NCBI GenBank assembly: GCA_905236735.1
Contig: CAJOOU010000246.1
Span: 1 to 7,995 of the forward strand
DNA: 7,995 nucleotides
Reading direction: 5' to 3'
DNA from: an uncultured Eubacterium sp.
Lineage (GTDB): Bacteria > Bacillota > Clostridia > Lachnospirales > Lachnospiraceae
The notes under the pieces are model-generated. The model searched no databases, had not been told where the DNA came from, and saw nothing but the letters and a program-made list of their open reading frames with translations. Below are positions 1 to 6,656 of this stretch, piece after piece (the stretch's first letter is position 1; each line of letters opens with the position of its first letter). The position numbers and the translations under genes are program-made.

Positions 1-590
1 CCTGCCGCAAGTGCGATGACATTTTTAAGGGAACCTCCGAGCCCTATACCCAGGACATCCGGGCTGGTATATACCCTGAAATACTCATTCATAAATATCT
101 GCTGCACCTTCTCGGCCACGGCTTTTTTCCTCGCTCCTGCCACAATTGTTGTAGGCATCTTTCTGCCTACCTCTTCTGCATGCGAAGGCCCCGACAAAAT
201 TGCCACATCAGCATTTTTAACAATACTTTCTATGACCTCTGTCATGGGCATGAGGGTGTCTTCTTCTATACCCTTGGCCACATCCACTATAATCTGGCTG
301 TCCTTAACGAAAGGCACTATTTTTTCGGCCGTACTTCTTACAAATACCGACGGCACAGCCATAATTATCATTTCGCTGCCGCACACGGCACCTTCCAGAT
401 CTGTGGTAAATTCTATATTCGGACCAAGATGTACTCCCGGAAGCTTTGATGTGTGTTCTCTCATTTTGGAGAGCATTTCTATCTCATCCGAAAGCGCCGA
501 CCATACCTTTACCTTTTTTTCATTTGCATCAAGGACGGTGGCCAGGGCTATGCCCCAGCTGCCCGCTCCGAGTATTGCTATATTATCCAT
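1..590 (-). CDS. gpsA: NAD(P)H-dependent glycerol-3-phosphate dehydrogenase, 3' end cut off by window
   Basis: Cytoplasmic enzyme that reduces dihydroxyacetone phosphate to sn-glycerol-3-phosphate, the backbone for phospholipids. I translated this partial gene by hand: 196 codons are present and the frame is still open at the left edge, against roughly 330-345 residues for the family. The N-terminal Rossmann motif GAGSWG is at residues 8-13, AVPS at 78-81, the conserved KG pair at 106-107, SGPSHAEE at 133-140, and the catalytic-lysine region GGSLKNVIALAA at 185-196 with Lys189. The substrate-binding C-terminal helical domain lies beyond the window. The ATG at 590 is supported by a GGAGG site 6 nt upstream and by the family-typical N-terminus MDNIAILGAG. 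It follows plsY by 51 nt, and PlsY consumes its product, so a shared transcript makes sense. No terminator or clear promoter is visible in the 51-nt gap. Confidence 0.96.
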   Translation of the reverse strand, partial: MDNIAILGAGSWGIALATVLDANEKKVKVWSALSDEIEMLSKMREHTSKLPGVHLGPNIEFTTDLEGAVCGSEMIIMAVPSVFVRSTAEKIVPFVKDSQIIVDVAKGIEEDTLMPMTEVIESIVKNADVAILSGPSHAEEVGRKMPTTIVAGARKKAVAEKVQQIFMNEYFRVYTSPDVLGIGLGGSLKNVIALAA

Positions 591-596
591 CTATTG

Positions 597-601
597 CCTC
601 C
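597..601 (-). promoter_or_regulatory. ribosome binding site of gpsA
   Basis: The minus-strand sequence GGAGG lies 6 nt before the ATG at 590. It decides the start of gpsA, whose gap to plsY (591-641) is otherwise featureless apart from a weak GCC/GGC pairing. Confidence 0.8.
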
Positions 602-641
602 AAGTAAGTATCACTGACATTTGCCGTTAACAGGCTTATTG

Positions 642-1271
642 TCAGCGGAATTTATTTTCCGTACCGCTAAGCAGTCTTTTAATGTTTGCCCTGTGTCGCA
701 CTATATTTATTATACCAACTATTGCCGTAACTGTTACAAATTCTATGGCATTTGAAGGTGGCAGATTTATAATCCCTGTCTTAATAAATACAGCCGATAT
801 TACCGGAATAAAAACCGACACAAGGCAGGAGCCCAGTGATATGTACTTCGTAAGTATTACCGGAATAAGAAATACTACAGCCGCCGGCAAAGCTATAATC
901 GGATAAATACCTATGCAAAGACCGGCAGTGCAGCTCATTCCCTTTCCTCCTTTAAACTTTAAATAAAAGGGAAAATCGTGTCCCAAAATGGCCCCGAAAG
1001 CCGCATAAAGTTCAAGCAGTTTCACAGGCACAGCTGATATATTCCTGTAGATGGCCCATACAATAACAATTGCAAGTACACACTTTAAAACATCACCTAT
1101 AAAAACTATGGCTCCGGCTTTTATACCCATGGTACGCAGGGCATTTGTCATACCGGTATTTCCGGAGCCGTGAGAACGCAAATCAAATTCTTTTTTCTTT
1201 CCGTAAAAATATCCGGTCTGAAACAAACCACAAACATAACCTATCAAAAGACAAACAAGTCTCGTCAGCAT
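642..1271 (-). CDS. plsY: acyl-phosphate:glycerol-3-phosphate acyltransferase PlsY
   Basis: Integral membrane enzyme that transfers an acyl chain from acyl phosphate (made by PlsX) to position 1 of glycerol-3-phosphate, the first committed step of phospholipid synthesis in most Gram-positive bacteria. The 209-residue length is normal. All three family motifs are visible: GSGNTGMTNALRTMG at 35-49, GHDFPFYLKFKGGKG at 97-111 (phosphate-binding glycine/lysine loop), and RHRANIKRLLSGTE at 192-205. Hydrophobic segments occur near residues 3-20, 52-75, 120-140, 148-165 and 175-190, matching the multi-pass fold. The ATG at 1271 shares its A with the der stop (TAATG), so translation is probably coupled. 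A purine-rich stretch with AGGAAGGA (1281-1288) sits in the end of der. The next gene, gpsA, supplies its substrate. Confidence 0.96.
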   Translation of the reverse strand: MLTRLVCLLIGYVCGLFQTGYFYGKKKEFDLRSHGSGNTGMTNALRTMGIKAGAIVFIGDVLKCVLAIVIVWAIYRNISAVPVKLLELYAAFGAILGHDFPFYLKFKGGKGMSCTAGLCIGIYPIIALPAAVVFLIPVILTKYISLGSCLVSVFIPVISAVFIKTGIINLPPSNAIEFVTVTAIVGIINIVRHRANIKRLLSGTENKFR

Positions 1272-2596
1272 TATCCCTTTTCCTTCCTCTCGCGGATAAT
1301 AAATCTAAGAGGGGTACCCTTAAATCCAAAGGTCTCTCTTATCTGATTTTCCAAATATCTCGTATATGAAAAATGCATGAGTTTTTTATCATTTACAAAA
1401 ATAACAAAGGTAGGCGGCTTTACAGACACCTGTGTTACATAGTATATCTTAAGTCTCTTACCTTTGTCAGACGGCGGCTGGTGCATAGCCGTAGCCTCGG
1501 ATACTATCTCGTTAAGTACTCCCGTTGCAATACGAAGAGTCTGGTTTTCTATAACCATATCTATCATTGAAAATAGCTTCTGCATCCTCTGACCGGTCTT
1601 TGCGGAGATAAAAAGCATTTCCGCGTAAGGCATAAACGAAAGTACTTTTCTCACATCCTCGGTATACCTGTAAATAGTCTTGTCATTTTTCTCTTCAAGA
1701 GCATCCCACTTGTTTACGGCAATTATTATACCCTTGCCTCTTTCGTGAGCTATACCGGCAATCTTGGCATCCTGCTCCGTCACACCTTCGGTCGCGTCTA
1801 TGACTATAACAACCACATCCGCTCTTTCAACCGCAGCAACGGCCCTGACTATCATATACCTCTCAAGGTCTTCTTTGATTTTGTTTTTTCTCCTGATACC
1901 TGCCGTATCAATAAACACATATTCCTTATCATTATGAATAATTTCCGTATCAACGGCATCTCTTGTGGTACCGGCTATATCGGATACTATTACCCTGTTT
2001 GCACCGACAAGTTTGTTTACAATTGAGGATTTGCCGACATTTGGCTTTCCGATAATGGCAATTTTAGGTCTGTCATCATCCTCATCCTCAGGATTTTCCT
2101 CCGGAAGGAGTTTACACACCTCGTCCAAAAGGTCTCCTATTCCCAGCTGGCTTGCTGCCGATACGGGAATCGGCTCTCCTATGCCGAGATTATAAAACTC
2201 GTAAACATCAGGCATGAATTTATCAAAGTTATCCACCTTATTTACGACAAGAATGACATTCTTTTTGGAACGCCTGAGCATATCCGCCACCTTGGAATCG
2301 CTGTCTACAAGTCCCTGTCTTACATCAGTAAGAAAAAGGATAACATCCGCCAGATCTATGGCAGTCTGCGCCTGCTCTCTCATCTGCGACAGGATAATAT
2401 CCTTTGAATCGGGTTCTATACCTCCCGTATCAATCAATGTGAAATTATAGTTCTGCCATGTTACATCCGCATATATCCTGTCCCTGGTTACACCCGGTGT
2501 ATCCTCGACTATGGCTATACGGCTCCCGGCCAATATATTAAAAAGTGTGGATTTACCGACATTCGGTCTGCCCACTATTGCTACTACTGGTTTCAT
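1271..2596 (-). CDS. der: ribosome-assembly GTPase Der (EngA), two tandem G domains
   Basis: Essential GTPase needed for maturation of the 50S ribosomal subunit. The 441-residue product has the family's unique layout of two G domains and a KH-like C-terminal domain. G domain 1: P-loop GRPNVGKST at 9-17, TPGVTRD near 33-39, DTGG at 56-59, NKVD at 119-122. An acidic linker (about 166-176, PEENPEDEDDD) leads to G domain 2: P-loop GKPNVGKSS at 183-191, GTTRD at 209-213, DTAG at 230-233, NKWD at 295-298. The KH-like domain covers about 353-437 and ends in the basic tail IRERKEKG. All GTP-binding motifs are intact. The start is fixed by an AGGAGG site 5 nt upstream, inside the end of hisF. The order der-plsY-gpsA is common in Firmicutes. 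Confidence 0.98.
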   Translation of the reverse strand: MKPVVAIVGRPNVGKSTLFNILAGSRIAIVEDTPGVTRDRIYADVTWQNYNFTLIDTGGIEPDSKDIILSQMREQAQTAIDLADVILFLTDVRQGLVDSDSKVADMLRRSKKNVILVVNKVDNFDKFMPDVYEFYNLGIGEPIPVSAASQLGIGDLLDEVCKLLPEENPEDEDDDRPKIAIIGKPNVGKSSIVNKLVGANRVIVSDIAGTTRDAVDTEIIHNDKEYVFIDTAGIRRKNKIKEDLERYMIVRAVAAVERADVVVIVIDATEGVTEQDAKIAGIAHERGKGIIIAVNKWDALEEKNDKTIYRYTEDVRKVLSFMPYAEMLFISAKTGQRMQKLFSMIDMVIENQTLRIATGVLNEIVSEATAMHQPPSDKGKRLKIYYVTQVSVKPPTFVIFVNDKKLMHFSYTRYLENQIRETFGFKGTPLRFIIRERKEKG

Positions 2597-2598
2597 CT

Positions 2599-3360
2599 TT
2601 ACCTCCTGACAGATATGCCGTTTTCGGCAAGGTAGTCCTTAAGGTCTGATATCTCAAGTTCCTTGAAGTGGAAAAGCGATGCGGCAAGAGCAGCATCAGC
2701 ATGACCTTTTTCAAATGCCTCAAGGAAATCTTCTTTAGAGCCCGCGCCTCCCGATGCTATTACGGGAATACTGACCGCATCGGCAATTTTTCTTGTCAGC
2801 TCTATATCATATCCGGCCTTTGTACCATCACCGTCCATACTCGTGAGAAGGATTTCTCCGGCTCCGAGCTCATTGGCCTTTACTGCCCATTCTACAGCAT
2901 CAAGCCCGGTGTCGACACGACCTCCGTTAATATATACATTAAACCCGCTTCCGTCAAGCCTTCTTTTTGCATCTATGGCAACCACTACGCACTGACTGCC
3001 GAATTTTTCGGCTGCCTCCGATATCAGGGCAGGATTTTTTATGGCTGCGGAATTTACCGATATTTTATCTGCCCCTTCTCTTAGTATAGCCTTAAAATCC
3101 TCCACAGTCCTTATACCGCCTCCCACGGTAAAAGGGATAAATACCTGCTCGGCCACCCTTCTTACCATATCTGCCACTGTATTTCTGCTGTCACTTGAAG
3201 CCGTAATATCCAGAAAAACCACTTCATCTGCCCCAAGTCTGTCATATTCTTTGGCTACCTGCACAGGATCGCCGGCATCTATAAGATTAACAAAATTTAC
3301 ACCTTTAACTACGCGTCCATCCTTTACATCAAGACACGGAATAATTCTCTTTGTAAACAT
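2599..3360 (-). CDS. hisF: imidazole glycerol phosphate synthase, cyclase subunit HisF
   Basis: TIM-barrel subunit of imidazole glycerol phosphate synthase. It uses ammonia from HisH to convert PRFAR into imidazole glycerol phosphate (histidine pathway) and AICAR (returned to purine synthesis). The 253-residue length is standard. The catalytic aspartates are both present: Asp11 in CLDVKDGRVVKGVNF and Asp130 in VVVAIDAKR. Phosphate-binding elements are visible as TVGGGIR (78-84) and IASGGAGS (201-208), and the TSMDGDGTKAGYD loop is at 173-185. The barrel looks complete, so this should be an active enzyme rather than a relic. hisH ends 2 nt upstream, and an AGGAG site (3368-3372) within the end of hisH precedes the ATG by 7 nt. 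der starts 2 nt downstream of its stop. Confidence 0.98.
   Translation of the reverse strand: MFTKRIIPCLDVKDGRVVKGVNFVNLIDAGDPVQVAKEYDRLGADEVVFLDITASSDSRNTVADMVRRVAEQVFIPFTVGGGIRTVEDFKAILREGADKISVNSAAIKNPALISEAAEKFGSQCVVVAIDAKRRLDGSGFNVYINGGRVDTGLDAVEWAVKANELGAGEILLTSMDGDGTKAGYDIELTRKIADAVSIPVIASGGAGSKEDFLEAFEKGHADAALAASLFHFKELEISDLKDYLAENGISVRR
2602..2607 (-). promoter_or_regulatory. ribosome binding site of der, formed by the last two codons of hisF
   Basis: The last two sense codons of hisF are AGG AGG (Arg-Arg), directly before its TAA. Together they form a perfect AGGAGG(T) Shine-Dalgarno site 5 nt before the der ATG. A ribosome finishing hisF would therefore stop on top of the der initiation region, which favours coupled translation. 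Confidence 0.85.
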
Positions 3361-3362
3361 AT

Positions 3363-3968
3363 CTATACTCCTGCAAAATTCCTAAGTATCAAAGCTCCGA
3401 TGCGGCTGCTTTTTTCCGGATGGAACTGACAGGCAAAAACATTGCCCGACTCTACCGATGCATGTATGTCCACCCCATACTGCGTCTTTGCCGTAACTAT
3501 CCCTTCATCTTCCGCCTTCAGATAATAAGAATGCACGAAATATACATAAGCATCATCACCTACGCCACTAAAAAGCTTTCCGTTGTTTTTTAAAGAAAGG
3601 CTGTTCCACCCCATATGAGGCACCTTCATGTTTTCGCCTCCGGGAATTTTAAGGATTTTACCTTTAAGTATCCCCAGTCCCGGCACTCCCGGCGATTCCT
3701 CGCTTTCGTCAAACAAAAGCTGCATACCCAGACATATCCCTAAAAAAGGCTTATTCATTTCACAAACTTCTTTTACAACCTTATCGAGTTTCAAATCCCT
3801 TAGATGTCCAATGGCATCACCGAAGGCTCCTACTCCCGGTAATATTACGCGGTCACTTCTCAGTATCTCATCCCTGTCTTTGGTTATGACATTTTCCTCA
3901 CCTATGGCATCAAGCGCCTTTTGAACACTTTTCAGATTTCCGGCATCATAGTCAATAATAGCTATCAT
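3363..3968 (-). CDS. hisH: imidazole glycerol phosphate synthase, glutamine amidotransferase subunit HisH
   Basis: Class I glutamine amidotransferase that hydrolyses glutamine and channels ammonia into HisF. The 201-residue length is normal. The nucleophile is Cys79 in GICLGMQLL, and the rest of the triad is His183 and Glu185 in QFHPEKS. The oxyanion-strand motif PGVGAFG is at 44-50, and PHMGWN (117-122) and YFVHSYY (143-149) are typical HisH segments. The start ATG at 3968 shares its A with the stop of the upstream gene (TAATG) and has GGAG at 3974-3977, 5 nt away. Only hisH and hisF of the pathway are here, as a pair between an unknown membrane-protein gene and der. No histidine leader or T-box can be seen before it, as the upstream gene overlaps. 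Confidence 0.98.
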   Translation of the reverse strand: MIAIIDYDAGNLKSVQKALDAIGEENVITKDRDEILRSDRVILPGVGAFGDAIGHLRDLKLDKVVKEVCEMNKPFLGICLGMQLLFDESEESPGVPGLGILKGKILKIPGGENMKVPHMGWNSLSLKNNGKLFSGVGDDAYVYFVHSYYLKAEDEGIVTAKTQYGVDIHASVESGNVFACQFHPEKSSRIGALILRNFAGV

Positions 3969-5677
3969 TATGTCTCCATATCCCTGACGATTTGAAGTAT
4001 TTCCACTGTATAATCGTCCCTTTTGTTAATCTCGTAAAGCTCTATGGCTTTATCATAATCAATCCCGTATTTAGCAAGGGCTGTCTCTATCTGATTTTCC
4101 ATATCAGTATAGGGAGTAAGTACACCAAGCTCGTCGGCCAGAGTATAATTAAGCTCATATTTGCCCAACGCTCTTATAAGTACATCAATGCCCTCAGCAT
4201 ATTTTTCATTTGATTCGTAGACCTCGTATTTCTGCAAGGCATCCTGCATAAGGGCGAGCAGTCTTGTTTTTTTATAATAATCCTCATCACCCTTGTGTAT
4301 CTTTGCACCTGCCATCTTTTCGTATGCCTCGGTATAAAGTCCGGCTTTGTAATACGAATGACTCTTTATAAGGTCTGCGCTGTAGCTGCCTGCTGAAGAA
4401 AGCAGCTTTACAAAGATTACCACAGATGCGGTAAATACTGCAACCACAATTATAGGTCTTTTATTAATCGGCTTCTTGTTTGGATCTTTCGGAGGCTTTG
4501 GTTTTTTCTCCTTTTTCGGCTTTGCCGCCTTTTTGGCCTCTTTCTCCTTTTTCTTGGCCTCAGCTGCCTCCTTTTTAGCCTTCTTTTTGGCTTCGGCAGC
4601 CTCTTTTTTAGCCTTCTTTTTGGCTTCTTTAGGGTCAAGTTCTTCCTGCTTTTCTCCATCAAGAGCCTCGAGTATGGCCTGATTTTCGGCCGACATCTTG
4701 TCCTTTTCTTCCACTCCGTCAGATGCGGCCTTTTCTTCCTCGTCATCCTCTCCGGCATTTTTGCCGAATACCAGTTTCAAAAGGAAGCCCAAAATGCCTC
4801 CCGGAGCTTCTTTTTCTCCGGAGGCTACTTCTGCGTTTTCGCCTTCTTTATACTCTTTAAAATCAGCTTCCTCCGGAGATAGCGCAACGGCCTCGGAATT
4901 TTCTCCTTCATCTGCCTGCCCTCCGACAGGAATACCCTCTTCATCCGCCTTCAGCAAATCTCCGATTTCCGAAAGGTCGGAATCGCCCTCACTGTTTTTT
5001 AAAAGCTCCATAAGTGCGGCATCAGCCTCGTCCATCTCGCCTTCTTCGGCTGCTGCCTTGGCTGCCTGCGCTTCTTCATATAGAGCGGTTCCGTCCAATT
5101 CCTCATTAAATGTCTCACCGCCTTCTGCCGTTTCATCCAATGTCCCATCATCCGCCGGCTTAAGAGCGTCTTTAGCAGTATCTGCCGGCTCATCAGGTCC
5201 GGTCTCTTTTTCTTCCCCGGGCTCCTTAGCATCTATAGCGGCATTTTCCTTTTCTATCTCACTTGCCGTCTTCTGGTAATCCTTAAGCTTACCGGAATCA
5301 GCGTTTTCTGATGCGCCTTCCACTATATCTTTGGCTCCCACTATGACCTCATCAAGTTCATTTTTAAAATCTTCACTTAATGAGCCAAAATCTGGAGCGT
5401 CCTTAAATCCGGCATCGCCGTCAAAATCAAGTTCATCCTCAAATTCGCGCAAAAATTCGCCAAGGTCTTCATCAAGAAAATCCTCGTCGAATTCATCCAA
5501 AAAATTATCTTCGGTTTCAAATACTCTCTCCGGTTTGTCTTTTATTGACGGATCGTTCATAAACGAATCCAAAAGTCCGTCAAGATAATCTTCGCCTTTT
5601 GCCAATAACTTGTCCTCCGCCAGTTCTTTGTCCGATACTAAAGAAGCCAGATACCTAAAAAAGGCATCTGGCATCAT
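3968..5677 (-). CDS. unknown single-pass membrane protein: acidic region, Lys-rich repeat, TM helix, TPR-like C-terminus
   Basis: I do not recognise a named family. The 569-residue product has four parts. Residues 1-349 are strongly acidic and low in complexity (21 Asp/Glu in residues 51-100) with a short hydrophobic helix GGILGFLLKLVFG at 293-305. Residues 350-407 are very basic (23 Lys in 351-400), including three 11-residue units based on AKKKAKKEAAE. One membrane segment follows at about 408-426 (PIIVVAVFTASVVIFVKLL). The C-terminal 140 residues look helical with TPR-like spacing (YKAGLYTEAYEKMAGA, YAEGIDVLIRALGKYE). By the positive-inside rule the acidic and basic parts are cytoplasmic and the TPR-like part is outside; this is inference. 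No signal peptide is seen. It starts 10 nt after cheV with no clear Shine-Dalgarno site and overlaps hisH by 1 nt, so it is probably translated by coupling. A link with chemotaxis or the envelope is possible but unproven. Confidence 0.85.
   Translation of the reverse strand: MMPDAFFRYLASLVSDKELAEDKLLAKGEDYLDGLLDSFMNDPSIKDKPERVFETEDNFLDEFDEDFLDEDLGEFLREFEDELDFDGDAGFKDAPDFGSLSEDFKNELDEVIVGAKDIVEGASENADSGKLKDYQKTASEIEKENAAIDAKEPGEEKETGPDEPADTAKDALKPADDGTLDETAEGGETFNEELDGTALYEEAQAAKAAAEEGEMDEADAALMELLKNSEGDSDLSEIGDLLKADEEGIPVGGQADEGENSEAVALSPEEADFKEYKEGENAEVASGEKEAPGGILGFLLKLVFGKNAGEDDEEEKAASDGVEEKDKMSAENQAILEALDGEKQEELDPKEAKKKAKKEAAEAKKKAKKEAAEAKKKEKEAKKAAKPKKEKKPKPPKDPNKKPINKRPIIVVAVFTASVVIFVKLLSSAGSYSADLIKSHSYYKAGLYTEAYEKMAGAKIHKGDEDYYKKTRLLALMQDALQKYEVYESNEKYAEGIDVLIRALGKYELNYTLADELGVLTPYTDMENQIETALAKYGIDYDKAIELYEINKRDDYTVEILQIVRDMET
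4526..4624 (-). repeat. three tandem 33-nt units coding an 11-residue Lys/Ala/Glu repeat
   Basis: Residues 352-362 and 363-373 of the unknown membrane protein are identical (AKKKAKKEAAE), and 374-384 is a diverged third copy (AKKKEKEAKKA). At DNA level, the 29 nt at 4566-4594 and at 4599-4627 differ by one base, with a period of 33 nt. An 11-residue period suits a long charged helix. The near-identity of two copies suggests recent duplication, and the copy number could vary between strains. Confidence 0.85.
4796..4825 (-). other. strong GC-rich stem-loop inside the unknown membrane-protein gene
   Basis: On the transcript strand, GCCTCCGGAG pairs with CTCCGGGAGGC across the 9-nt loop AAAAAGAAG. 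This gives a 10-bp, mostly G-C stem with a single bulged G. It lies in frame, coding residues 285-294. It is followed by ATTTTGGGC, a T run too short for a normal intrinsic terminator. It may be a chance result of the codons, a pause or processing site, or a weak attenuator. Confidence 0.5.
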
Positions 5678-5687
5678 TCATTTCAAA

Positions 5688-6605
5688 TTAAGCGTGCTGC
5701 GCTCTTGCCTCTTCAATAAGTTTGTCAATCGCATCTACGAGTTGGCCGATTTCAGGCTTTGAAAGCTGTGCATTAGCGCCAAGTGCTTCACCCTTTCTCT
5801 TCATCTCATCATTTACAAGAGACGAGAATATAACAAGCGGTATAACCTTAAGGTCGTCATCCTCTTTTACAAGTTTGGTAAGACGATGTCCGTCCATTCT
5901 CGGCATCTCAATATCTGTAATAATGCAATCGCAGTAGTCAAATACATGTCCCGGCTTGTCCTTATATGTACGAAGCAAATCCCATGCCTCCTGACCATCC
6001 GCACAAACCGATAAGTTTACATATCCTGATTTCTTCAGGCAGTCTGTGATAAGTTTTGAAAGCAGCGGAGAATCCTCTGCAACACAAATCTTTGCATCGC
6101 TTCTTTCTCTTTCGCCGAGCTCATCAATCTGGGATAATCTAAGTCCTGTCTCCGGATTGATGTCAGATACGATTTTCTCAAAGTCAAGGATTATGATAAG
6201 CTTTTCATCAAACTTAATAATACCTGTTGAAACTCCTTCTTCTCCGATATTTATCGTCTGATCCGGTTTGATGATTTCCGTCCAGGAAACTCTGTGGATA
6301 CCAAGCACCTGATCTACATGGAACGCAATGTTCAGTTTATTGAAATTGGTTATGATGAAAAGTCCTTTTTCATCATAGCGTTCAAAACCGAGACACTTAG
6401 CCAAATCAATAACAGTAATCATAGTATCACGCGGCATAAATATTCCTTCTACCGACGGGTCGGAATTCGGAAGAGGAGTAACCTCCTGATAAACCAGAAT
6501 TTCTCTGATTTTAGCAACATTGATGCCGTAATGCTTTTCGCCGAGTGTAAATTCAAGCACCTCTAACTCATTAGTACCGTTTTCCAATAAAATATTTGTA
6601 TCCAT
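5688..6605 (-). CDS. cheV: chemotaxis protein CheV (CheW-like domain fused to receiver domain)
   Basis: Cytoplasmic coupling protein that links chemoreceptors to the CheA kinase and is tuned by phosphorylation of its receiver domain. The 305-residue length fits CheV. The CheW-like domain covers about 14-150 (LEFTLGEKHYGINVAKIREIL; VEGIFMPRDTMITVIDLAKCLG; GIIKFDEKLIIILDFEKIV). The receiver domain covers about 172-297, with the acidic pair Glu177-Asp178, phospho-acceptor Asp231 in ITDIEMPRMDG, switch residue Ser261 in VIFSS, and Lys283 in LSKPE. All phosphorylation residues are present, so it should be a working receiver. The start at 6605 has a GGGAGGT site 5 nt upstream. No other che or fla gene is in the window, so CheA and the receptors must be encoded elsewhere. 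The next gene starts 10 nt downstream. Confidence 0.96.
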   Translation of the reverse strand: MDTNILLENGTNELEVLEFTLGEKHYGINVAKIREILVYQEVTPLPNSDPSVEGIFMPRDTMITVIDLAKCLGFERYDEKGLFIITNFNKLNIAFHVDQVLGIHRVSWTEIIKPDQTINIGEEGVSTGIIKFDEKLIIILDFEKIVSDINPETGLRLSQIDELGERERSDAKICVAEDSPLLSKLITDCLKKSGYVNLSVCADGQEAWDLLRTYKDKPGHVFDYCDCIITDIEMPRMDGHRLTKLVKEDDDLKVIPLVIFSSLVNDEMKRKGEALGANAQLSKPEIGQLVDAIDKLIEEARAQHA

Positions 6606-6610
6606 CTAAT

Positions 6611-6617
6611 ACCTCCC
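6611..6617 (-). promoter_or_regulatory. ribosome binding site of cheV
   Basis: The minus-strand GGGAGGT lies 5 nt before the ATG at 6605. It is among the strongest Shine-Dalgarno matches in the window, in contrast to the poor site of the gene that follows cheV. Confidence 0.8.
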
Positions 6618-6627
6618 TGGTGTCATC

Positions 6628-6656
6628 TATATAATGGTTTTCCATCATCATAGCAA
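6628..6656 (-). promoter_or_regulatory. possible weak promoter for cheV and the genes after it
   Basis: On the minus strand, TTGCTA (6651-6656, within the last codons of the lipoprotein gene) and TATATA (6628-6633) are 17 nt apart, each matching 4 of 6 consensus bases for the housekeeping sigma factor. The predicted start of transcription, near 6621, would give a leader of about 15 nt with the cheV ribosome binding site inside it. It is a weak match, and AT-rich DNA gives such pairs by chance. No sigma-28 type flagellar promoter is seen here. Confidence 0.3.

Noticed and set aside
16..630. A 204-codon open frame on the plus strand
   Set aside because: It lies opposite gpsA, whose minus-strand translation contains all the family motifs; the plus-strand product has no recognizable features.
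591..641. Terminator or promoter between plsY and gpsA
   Set aside because: Only a 3-bp GCC/GGC pairing around a GTTAAC palindrome is visible; no T run and no convincing -35/-10 pair.
4450..4758. A minus-strand frame coding an Arg/Lys-rich 102-residue protein
   Set aside because: It is the shifted frame of the Lys-rich repeat segment of the 569-residue protein; AAG/GAA-rich codons yield Arg/Lys in the other frame. No ribosome site supports it.
4698..5279. A 193-codon Ser-rich open frame on the plus strand
   Set aside because: It is the antisense of the acidic region: Glu/Asp/Ala codons read backwards give Ser/Phe/Ala. Composition alone explains the lack of stops.
6630..6650. Hairpin TGATGG-AAAA-CCATTA as a terminator of the lipoprotein gene
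   Set aside because: The stem is only 6 bp with one G-T pair, and no T run follows; it overlaps the weak promoter candidate.
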